A stretch of DNA of 14,864 bases from Thermoleophilia bacterium (lineage in GTDB: Bacteria; Actinomycetota; Thermoleophilia; Gaiellales; Gaiellaceae): the NCBI GenBank assembly GCA_025935275.1, contig JAICVP010000020.1, forward strand, positions 1 through 14,864. The letters run 5' to 3'. A model generated the notes under the pieces. That model saw only the letters and a program-made list of their open reading frames with translations, did not search any database and had not been told where the DNA came from. Each line of letters starts with the position of its first letter. Position 1 is the first letter of the stretch. This document shows, one piece after another, positions 8,901 to 14,072 of the stretch. The position numbers and the translations under genes were made by a program.

Positions 8901-9236
8901 CCCGCCCGGCACGGCGAAGGAATCCGAGAACCCGCTCCGGTAGACGGGCACGTCCTCGCCGAGCACCGCGCGGATTCCGCTGGAGACCCGTTCGCCGGTA
9001 GCGGACGCATCGTCCAGCGGAATACGGCCCGAGACCTCGAGCCCTGCATCGCGTGCTGGCGCGTCCTCCAGCGTGCGCTCGAGACCGCTGAGCGCGACCG
9101 CCTCGGAGTAGATCGGCCCGGCCGCGAGCAGCGCCGCGGCGAGGAGCACGGTGACAAACGCGGCGCCGACGATGAGACGGTCGGACGCGGCCCTCTTCAG
9201 GACCAGACGCCAGGCCGCGAGAAAGAGTCCGCCCAC
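5955..9236 (-). CDS. FtsX-family ABC transporter permease with two ectodomains (permease A, 1093 aa)
   Basis: The first gene of the ABC cassette. Topology as read: an anchor at about 21-41, an extracytoplasmic domain of about 250 residues (45-298), and membrane segments near 302-321, 345-370, 392-412, 438-452, 473-493 and 530-548. A second, larger extracytoplasmic domain of about 400 residues follows (550-955). The C-terminus is an FtsX unit of three helices with LRSVGLSRGQ in the cytoplasmic loop. This two-ectodomain plan is known in the large ABC3/FtsX permeases; the domains usually contact a substrate or a cell-wall partner. No lipoprotein or membrane-fusion partner is encoded in the window. 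The start is GTG at 9236. It has no clear Shine-Dalgarno site, but the frame is closed by a stop at 9273-9275 with no other start codon between, and MGGLFLAAWRLVLKR suits a family N-terminus. The kgd stop lies 44 nt upstream on the same strand. Confidence 0.93.
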   Translation of the reverse strand: MGGLFLAAWRLVLKRAASDRLIVGAAFVTVLLAAALLAAGPIYSEAVALSGLERTLEDAPARDAGLEVSGRIPLDDASATGERVSSGIRAVLGEDVPVYRSGFSDSFAVPGGDGRPSDALAVFGFYDGLENHATLVAGEWPSSEGAGVVEAALPAAAAEALGLEPGDELSLSAIGDPTEKVDVRLAGTYRVDDPRDPFWWGHRLETGGERTIDFTTYGPFVVPEDVFPSVAGSEANLAWRAALSPSRITVAALPGLRDDVSTLQRRLSEGASREVSVDTGLVAVLDRTDHLLTVTRSGVLIPSVQLAILAGAALLFLAGLLSERRGLESAILRSRGAGAEGVAALAVMEGALLAVPAAILAPWVAVLGLQALNHVGPLAQIGLRLDPHVTTTSYVLAALAALLCVVALALPALRSGAVTSTVAGRGRPQPKSFVQRAGLDLILVVLALVAYWQLRRYGGPVVESVQGKLGIDPLLIAAPALGLLAGAVLALRVVPAAASLVERAASSARGMVAALGTRELARRPQRYARSALLLTLALAIGLFASAYSRTWLASQRDQADYAAAADVRVEPSERSGSIPALQLSGAYATLAGVRSALPVYREQLNLSDSSGPATLLGIDADRTAGAVSFRGDLASRPLPAMLAPLGESRPRLAAVPLPGKPTKLALDVDVGVARVPGDRAFFGTGARPSLSVVLRDAAGLLYRLPTTGFGVSGARKRIVYELSGPRGEAPRYPLSLVGVETNIIPSFQVNRPVSVDVLSVEAADDSGTFTPIDTPDEPWQVSASQIEDADQPPRVVRVSPDGFFSLDVLSGSVSEFPSRGSVTFTATPGRNAPVQAIPAIATSRFLADTGTAVGGRVPLGPAGPALALSGAAKGFPTLPGSMGGVVVDLPTYAAAEWLTDGTVLEPTEWWLDVDGPAAPVAARLAAPPYSSDVVVDRAARARALSTDPVALGISGALYIGFAAAAIFAVIGFAVSSAISAAERKTEFAVLRSVGLSRGQLSGALALEGGLTACLALAAGTALGVLLAWFVLPYVSLSGEGARPFPDVIVHFPWRTALLLEGALLLALAVVVALEIRVLARVRLAPALRAGEDR
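5959..5970 (-). promoter_or_regulatory. Ribosome binding site of permease B
   Basis: On the minus strand GGGAGAGGAT is followed by CG and then the ATG at 5958. This strong Shine-Dalgarno match fixes the start of permease B and argues against the longer frame beginning at 6081. It lies within the last codons of permease A, as expected for coupled translation. Confidence 0.7.
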
Positions 9237-9280
9237 CGAGAAATAGACGCCCTGAGGAGGCTCTCGGTTAGCTCAACGGG

Positions 9281-12109
9281 TCAGTAGACAGCAAGCGCTT
9301 CGCGCGCGATGCGGTCCTGCTCGAGCGCGTGCGCGGTCGGGTAGCCCTCGCTCGGGCTCGCGCGCCACGGCCGGCCGACGTAGCGAAGCCGCACCTCGTC
9401 CGGCAGGCCTTCCTCGAGCCGGTGGCGGACTGCGCGCCAGGCGCCCATGTTCTGGGGCTCCTCCTGCGCCCAGACCAACTCGGTGATGTTCGGGTAGCGC
9501 GACAGGAGCTCGTCGTAGGCGGCCACGGGGAACGGGTACACCTGCTCGAGGCGGGCGACGGCGATCCCCTCCGACTCCTGGTGGGCCGCGTGGCCCACGA
9601 TGTCGTAGTAGACCTTGCCCGAACAGAGGACGAGCCGGCCCGCGGTGCGCCGCCCCTCCTCGTCGAGACTCGGATCGTCGAGCATCTGGCGGAAGCTGCC
9701 ACGCGCCAGGTCGTCCAGCTTCGACGTGGACTCCTTCAGGCGCAGCAACCCCTTCGGCGTGAGGAGGACGAGCGGGCGCGCCTTCGGATGCAGCGCCTGG
9801 CGGCGGAGAACGTGGAAGTACTGCGCGGCGGTCGTGCAGTTGACGATGCGGATGTTCTCCTGGGCGGCAAGCTGCATGAACCGCTCGAGGCGCGCGCTCG
9901 AATGCTCGGGCCCGTTGCCCTCGTACCCGTGCGGGAGGAGCAGCGTCAGGCGGGAGCTCTGATGCCACTTGGAGAGCCCGGAGACGATGAACTGGTCGAT
10001 CATCACCTGGGCGGAGTTGACGAAGTCGCCGAACTGCGCCTCCCAGAGGATGAGGGCAGCCGGGCAGGCAACGGAGTAGCCGTATTCGAATCCGACCGCG
10101 GCCATCTCGGAGAGCGGCGAGTTGTAGACCTGGACCGGTGCCGACGCGGCCGGCAGGTGGGCCAGCGGCGTGTAGACATCCCCGTTCTCGTAGTCGTGCA
10201 GGACGAGATGGCGGTGCGAGAACGTGCCGCGCTCCGTGTCCTGCCCGGTGAGGCGGATCGGCGTGCCGGCGACCACCAGGCTCCCGAGCGCGAGGCCCTC
10301 GGCCTGCGCCCAGTCGATCCCGCCTGCCTCGCCAAGGGTCTCCCGGCGCCGCTCGAGCTGCTTCGCGAGCTTCGGATGGATGGTGAAGCCCTCGGGGACG
10401 GCGAGGAGCTGGTCGTTGAGCTCGCGGAGGATCGCCGCGTCCACCGCGGTCTCGATGGGGACGTCGGAGCCCCGGCCGAGCCTGTCCTTCTCCTTCTGCG
10501 CGGGCGCGGTCCCGGCTTCGATCGAGGCCTTGAGCTGCTCGTGCGCCTGCCTCATGGCCGTCTGCACGGCGTCGTCCAGGGCGGCAGCCTCCTCCTCGGT
10601 GACCACGCCGTCCTCGACGAGACGAGCGGCGTACTGCGTGCGCAGGCTCGGATGGGATTCGATCGTCTTGTACATAAGCGGCTGCGTGTAGCCGGGCTCG
10701 TCGCCCTCGTTGTGGCCGAAGCGCCGGTAGCCGACGAGATCGACGACGAAGTCCTTGCGGAAGCGCTCGCGGTATGCCATGGCGAGGCGGATCGCCGCGA
10801 TCGCGGCCTCGGCGTCGTCTGCGTTCACATGGACGATGGGGATGTCGAAGCCCTTGGCGAGGTCGCTCGAGTAGCGGGTCGAGCGCGCTTCGACCGGGTC
10901 GGTCGTGAACCCGATCTGGTTGTTCGCGATGAGGTGGAGCGTGCCGCCGGTCGAGTAGCCGGGGAGGTTCTCCAGGTTGAGCGTCTCGGAGACGACGCCC
11001 TGGCCGGGGAACGCAGCGTCGCCGTGGATGAGGACGGCGAGCGCGCGCCTGGGATCGTGGTCGACCTGCGCAACCTTGTGGTCGGTCTGGATCGAGCGGG
11101 TCTCACCCTCGACGACGGGATTCACATACTCCAGGTGGCTCGGGTTCGAGGCCAGCCGCACGGTCACGTCGCCTTGATCCGTGTGGCGGAGGCCTTCGGC
11201 GCCCAGGTGGTACTTCACGTCCCCGGAACCGCCTTCGGGGTCCGACCCGACGGCTTCGAGCTGCCGTTCGCCCTCGAACTCGCGGATGATCACGTCGTAG
11301 GGCCGGCCGACGGTGTGCGCGAGGACGTTCAGCCGGCCGCGGTGGGCCATGCCGATCACGACGTCGTGGGCACCGTCCTTCGCGGCCAGCTCGATCGCCT
11401 CGTCGAGCATGGGGACCATCGCGTCGAGCCCCTCGATCGAGAACTGCTTCTGGCCGAGGAATGCACGGCGCAGGTAGCGCTCCATTCCCTCGACCTCGGT
11501 CAGCCTCTGCAGGAGCATTCGCTGCTCTTCCGGGGCGAGAGGCCTGCGGTAGCGACCGGACTCGATTGCGGTTCGGAGCCACACGCGCTCCTCGTGGATC
11601 GAGATGTGCTCGATCTCGTACGCCATCGTCCCGCAGTAGGTCTCGTGCAGGAGCGGGAGAGCATCGGCAAGGGTCTCGCCCGGGACGTGCACCCGCAGCA
11701 CGCGGGCGGGGACCTGCGCCTGGAGCTCGGGCGTGAGCCGGGGCTCGAGGCGTTCCGGCTCGAGCGCGGGATCGCCGGGCGGCTCGCTGCCCAGCGGATC
11801 GAGACGCGCGGCGAGATGGCCGTGCATCCGATGGGCCTTGACGAGCGCCATCGCCGCAGCGACGGCACCGAGGAGCTGCTGGCGCGGCGCAGCCGGCTCG
11901 GCCGCGGCCGAGGCACCGTTACCGCCGTTCGCGCCTCCTGGGTAGAGCTCCCGGACGCGCTGCACGACCGGGCTCGACTCGAGCTTCTCGGGGGTCTGCT
12001 CGAACAGAGCCCGCCACTTCGGGTCGACCGACTCGGGCGCTCTCAGGTACTGCTCGAAGAGCTCCTGGATGAAGCCGGAATTGAGATCTTCGAACTGCTG
12101 CTGGGACAC
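9281..12109 (-). CDS. sucA: 2-oxoglutarate dehydrogenase E1 component (thiamine diphosphate-dependent)
   Basis: A 942-aa E1 subunit that decarboxylates 2-oxoglutarate and transfers the succinyl group to the lipoyl E2 of the TCA-cycle complex. The N-terminal helix NSGFIQELFEQYL...VDPKWRALFE (10-37) is the family E2-binding segment. A Gly/Ala/Pro linker (about 58-76) precedes the catalytic core. Active-site landmarks are present: GMAHRGRLNVL with His256, KYHLG with His301, SNPSHLE with His325, the diphosphate/metal motif GDAAF (363-367) to ANNQIGF (395-401), and RRFGHNEGDEP (462-472). The C-terminal part holds HGYEGNGPEHSSAR and WAQEEPQNMGAW. The length matches the classical SucA (about 930 aa), not the roughly 1200-aa mycobacterial Kgd fused to an E2 domain. 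The start is GTG at 12109, with AGAGAG a few nt upstream. No E2 or E3 gene is nearby. Loose decarboxylase activity, as described for Kgd, is possible. Confidence 0.96.
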   Translation of the reverse strand: MSQQQFEDLNSGFIQELFEQYLRAPESVDPKWRALFEQTPEKLESSPVVQRVRELYPGGANGGNGASAAAEPAAPRQQLLGAVAAAMALVKAHRMHGHLAARLDPLGSEPPGDPALEPERLEPRLTPELQAQVPARVLRVHVPGETLADALPLLHETYCGTMAYEIEHISIHEERVWLRTAIESGRYRRPLAPEEQRMLLQRLTEVEGMERYLRRAFLGQKQFSIEGLDAMVPMLDEAIELAAKDGAHDVVIGMAHRGRLNVLAHTVGRPYDVIIREFEGERQLEAVGSDPEGGSGDVKYHLGAEGLRHTDQGDVTVRLASNPSHLEYVNPVVEGETRSIQTDHKVAQVDHDPRRALAVLIHGDAAFPGQGVVSETLNLENLPGYSTGGTLHLIANNQIGFTTDPVEARSTRYSSDLAKGFDIPIVHVNADDAEAAIAAIRLAMAYRERFRKDFVVDLVGYRRFGHNEGDEPGYTQPLMYKTIESHPSLRTQYAARLVEDGVVTEEEAAALDDAVQTAMRQAHEQLKASIEAGTAPAQKEKDRLGRGSDVPIETAVDAAILRELNDQLLAVPEGFTIHPKLAKQLERRRETLGEAGGIDWAQAEGLALGSLVVAGTPIRLTGQDTERGTFSHRHLVLHDYENGDVYTPLAHLPAASAPVQVYNSPLSEMAAVGFEYGYSVACPAALILWEAQFGDFVNSAQVMIDQFIVSGLSKWHQSSRLTLLLPHGYEGNGPEHSSARLERFMQLAAQENIRIVNCTTAAQYFHVLRRQALHPKARPLVLLTPKGLLRLKESTSKLDDLARGSFRQMLDDPSLDEEGRRTAGRLVLCSGKVYYDIVGHAAHQESEGIAVARLEQVYPFPVAAYDELLSRYPNITELVWAQEEPQNMGAWRAVRHRLEEGLPDEVRLRYVGRPWRASPSEGYPTAHALEQDRIAREALAVY

Positions 12110-12160
12110 TCTGCGCTCTCTTGTGAGGATACCGACTCGGGTTGTCCGCTCCTCAGTTCG

Positions 12161-13078
12161 TCAGTCGGCACTCCACGCCTCCGGGTTGACCACATGTGCG
12201 GGCAGCTCGTCGCGGAGGAGGACGGCCTCGAGCGCGTCGGCGCAGAGCATCCCCATCGCCTCGCGCGCGGCATGGGTCGAGCTGCCCAGATGGGGCGAGA
12301 GCACCACGTTCTCGAGCTCGAGCAGCCCCGCGCTCACCCCCGGCTCGTGCTCGTAGACGTCGAGGGCGGCGCCTGCGATCCGGCCTCCCTTCAGCGCTGC
12401 GACGAGCGCAGCCTCGTCCACGACCGGACCGCGGGAGACGTTGACCAACACGGCGTCTCCGCGCATCAGCTCGAGCTCGCGGACACCGATGAGGTGCCTG
12501 GTCTCGGACGTCAGAGGCACGTGCAGGCTGACGACGTCCGCCTCCCCGAGCAGGCGGTCGAGGGGAATCTCCTCGTACGGACCGGAGCCGCGCGTGTGGA
12601 CGACCCTCATCCCGAAGGCCTCGGCCAGGCGCGCGACCTCACTCCCGATCCGGCCCAGCCCGACGATCCCGAGCGTCTTCCCGCCAAGGCCCTCGCCGAG
12701 CATGAAGGTCGGCGCGAGCGCCCACTCCTCCTGCCTGCGCACGAGGCGGTCGCCCTCGGCAACGCGCCGCAGCAGTGCCAGCACGAGCGCGATCGTGAGC
12801 TCGGCGGTCGCCTCGGTCAGCACGTCGGGAGTGTTCGAGACGACCACGCCGCGCCGCGTCGCCTCCTCCAGGTCGACGCTGTCGTAGCCGACGCCGAAGT
12901 TCGCGACGATGCGAAGTCCCGGCCCGGCAGCATCGAAGAGCTCGGCGCCGACGACGTCGGCCGGAATTGTCACGAGCCCGGCCGAGCCCGCGATTGCGTC
13001 CGCAAGCTCGAACGACGACTCGAGCCGGGCGAGCACAGGCTCGGGCACGCGTCTCGTGAGGAAGACCTGGGGCCGCAC
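12161..13078 (-). CDS. D-2-hydroxyacid dehydrogenase, glyoxylate/hydroxypyruvate reductase-like
   Basis: A 305-aa NAD(P)-dependent oxidoreductase of the D-isomer-specific 2-hydroxyacid dehydrogenase family. The N-terminal substrate domain contains VANFGVGYDSVDL. The Rossmann motif is GLGRIG (140-145). The catalytic set is Arg216 in NVSRGPVVDE, Glu245 in DVYEHEP and His263 in SPHLGSS. HTRGS after the second strand of the Rossmann fold puts an Arg where NADPH-preferring glyoxylate reductases often have one. NTPDVLTEATAELTIALVLAL also resembles the GyaR/GRHPR branch. The exact substrate is inferred, and phosphoglycerate or another 2-oxoacid is possible. GTG at 13078 (MRPQVFLTRRVPEP) is chosen because it matches family N-termini. 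The ATG at 13138 would add 20 unlike residues and overlap the divergent gene. It lies 51 nt upstream of the E1 gene on the same strand. Confidence 0.9.
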   Translation of the reverse strand: MRPQVFLTRRVPEPVLARLESSFELADAIAGSAGLVTIPADVVGAELFDAAGPGLRIVANFGVGYDSVDLEEATRRGVVVSNTPDVLTEATAELTIALVLALLRRVAEGDRLVRRQEEWALAPTFMLGEGLGGKTLGIVGLGRIGSEVARLAEAFGMRVVHTRGSGPYEEIPLDRLLGEADVVSLHVPLTSETRHLIGVRELELMRGDAVLVNVSRGPVVDEAALVAALKGGRIAGAALDVYEHEPGVSAGLLELENVVLSPHLGSSTHAAREAMGMLCADALEAVLLRDELPAHVVNPEAWSAD

Positions 13079-13129
13079 GTCCGTGCACCGTAGTCGCCCG
13101 CTGGAGCGGATGAGAGTAAGCTTTCCTAA
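13079..13129. promoter_or_regulatory. Divergent promoter spacer; candidate leaderless promoter for the DUF4395 gene
   Basis: The 51-bp spacer lies between two divergent starts. For the plus strand, TAAGCT (13117-13122) fits the actinobacterial -10 pattern TANNNT and ends 7 nt before the A of the ATG at 13130. This is the geometry of a leaderless transcript, and there is no Shine-Dalgarno sequence. For the minus strand, TACTCT (13118-13113) is a possible -10, giving a leader of roughly 25-30 nt. No good -35 element is seen for either. Confidence 0.4.
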
Positions 13130-13624
13130 ATGAAGCAACCTCGGACGGTCGACCCGTACCGCGACCTCGACGTCATCGACGCGAACGCGCCGCGCTTCAA
13201 CCAGGCGATCATCGGCTCGCTCGCGCTCGTAGCGTTTCTCACCGGCTGGTGGCCGCTACTCGCGATCCTTGCCGCCCAGCTCGTGCTCGGGCTGACGCTC
13301 GGGAGGAAATGGTGCCTCCCGTGCCTCGCCTACTTCGAGCTCGTGCAGCCCCGCATCGGCGAAGGGCCGGTGGAGGACTCGCGTCCGCCGCGCTTCGCGA
13401 ACAAGGTCGGCGTCGCCTTCCTCGGTGCCGCCTCCCTCGCGCTCGCGCTCGGCTTCGACATCCTCGGCTGGACGCTCGGCCTCATGGTCGCGGGCCTCGC
13501 GCTCGCCGCTGCCGCGACGGGCATCTGCGCCGGCTGCGAGATCTACAAGGTTTTGGCGCGCGTCCGCGGCGTCGAGCTCTGCGCTACGTGCGTCGGTGGG
13601 ACGGCTCTCTCTTCGGAGGAATGA
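13130..13624 (+). CDS. DUF4395 family membrane protein with three CXXC pairs
   Basis: A 164-aa membrane protein. The opening VIDANAPRFNQAIIG (15-29) and the overall layout fit DUF4395. Hydrophobic segments lie at about 27-56, 93-114 and 115-132. Three CXXC pairs are visible: C62/C65 in RKWCLPC, C133/C136 in CAGC and C151/C154 in CATC. Paired cysteines beside membrane segments suggest a redox-active or metal-binding role, but the family function is not known to me beyond this. The start ATG at 13130 has no Shine-Dalgarno site and may be leaderless. The gene is divergent from the hydroxyacid dehydrogenase, and its last 41 nt overlap the end of the convergent gene at 13584-13895. Confidence 0.88.
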   Translation: MKQPRTVDPYRDLDVIDANAPRFNQAIIGSLALVAFLTGWWPLLAILAAQLVLGLTLGRKWCLPCLAYFELVQPRIGEGPVEDSRPPRFANKVGVAFLGAASLALALGFDILGWTLGLMVAGLALAAAATGICAGCEIYKVLARVRGVELCATCVGGTALSSEE

Positions 13625-13895
13625 TCGGCAGGGCGGAGGCGACGCGTCTCTGGCCGCCGCTTTCGTAGACGACGTCGACGCTGTCGTTCTTCCGGTACGT
13701 GCCCGCGATGCCGAGGAAGATCGAGAGCCAGCGGATCGTGCCGAGGCGTCCTTCCTTGGCGAGCGGCTTCTCGAAACGAAGCTCGCGGCCGCGCAGCTCG
13801 TAGTCGCGCCCGCGCTCCTGCCGCACGCCGTTCACGAAGACCTCGAACGGCTCCTGCACCGAAGACGGAAGGGGCACGACCCAGGCTTCATCCAC
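13584..13895 (-). CDS. Conserved-looking hypothetical protein (103 aa)
   Basis: No family name can be assigned with certainty. The protein has a regular beta-strand pattern: FEVFVNGVRQERGRDYELRG, then RELRFEKPL, then a hydrophobic stretch IRWLSIFLGIAGTY (about 54-67), then NDSVDVVYESGGQRR. The NGV...G.DY...LRF..PL pattern recalls small beta-sandwich modules, which is a resemblance only. The hydrophobic stretch is too short and mixed to call a membrane helix. It has no signal peptide and no cysteine. The start GTG at 13895 has no ribosome binding site; TAGGCT (13910-13905) is a TANNNT-type -10 ending 9 nt before it, so the mRNA may be leaderless. A hairpin (13883-13909) spans the start codon. 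The 3' end overlaps the DUF4395 gene by 41 nt. The protein-like composition, unlike that of shadow frames, supports a real gene. Confidence 0.72.
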   Translation of the reverse strand: MDEAWVVPLPSSVQEPFEVFVNGVRQERGRDYELRGRELRFEKPLAKEGRLGTIRWLSIFLGIAGTYRKNDSVDVVYESGGQRRVASALPIIPPKREPSHRRT

Positions 13896-13909
13896 TGGGG
13901 CTGAAGCCT
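13883..13909. repeat. Inverted repeat spanning the start of the 103-aa gene
   Basis: AGGCTTCA (13883-13890) and TGAAGCCT (13902-13909) are perfect 8-bp arms around an 11-nt loop containing the GTG start at 13895. It could be an operator overlapping the candidate -10 or, in RNA from an upstream start, a hairpin over the start codon. There is no T-tract, so it does not look like a terminator. Confidence 0.5.
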
Positions 13910-14011
13910 AGACCGCGCCCCTCCACGGCGCGCGAAACCCTCACAACCCTACTTCCAACTCCCGGCGAAGCACCTCGAACGAGGTATGTCCGTGTTTTGC
14001 ACTGAACCACA

Positions 14012-14045
14012 GAACGGGTGAAACGCAACTCCCCCGTTCGGGGGA
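14012..14045. promoter_or_regulatory. Two overlapping, mutually exclusive inverted repeats upstream of coxB
   Basis: TCCCCC (14030-14035), loop GTTC, GGGGGA (14040-14045) forms a compact 6-bp hairpin. GAACGGG (14012-14018) can instead pair with CCCGTTC (14033-14039) across 14 nt. The two pairings use the same bases and exclude each other. They lie 11-44 bp before the candidate -10 of coxB, so a DNA operator is as likely as an RNA switch on a longer transcript. No T-run follows. Confidence 0.45.
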
Positions 14046-14055
14046 TCTGGCCGAA

Positions 14056-14061
14056 TAGAAT
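14056..14061 (+). promoter_or_regulatory. Candidate -10 element of coxB
   Basis: TAGAAT fits the actinobacterial TANNNT -10 pattern and ends 11 nt before the coxB ATG at 14073. Transcription would begin only a few bases before the start codon, which agrees with the lack of a Shine-Dalgarno site. No clear -35 is seen; its place is taken by the GC hairpin at 14030-14045. Confidence 0.4.
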
Positions 14062-14072
14062 GGCTTCGCTTC

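Noticed and set aside
12126..12131. TATCCT on the minus strand as a -10 for a separate sucA promoter
   Set aside because: It fits TANNNT and lies 16 nt before the GTG, but no -35 is visible and the loose motif is expected by chance. Too weak to list as a feature.
9329..13093. Very long open frame (1254 codons) on the plus strand antisense to the E1 and hydroxyacid dehydrogenase genes
   Set aside because: It mirrors two well-identified genes, has repetitive Arg/Val/Leu/Asp-rich composition and no recognisable domain. Long antisense frames are a normal by-product of strong G/C third-position bias.
13079..13138. Longer start for the hydroxyacid dehydrogenase at 13138
   Set aside because: It would overlap the start of the divergent DUF4395 gene and add 20 residues unlike the family N-terminus.
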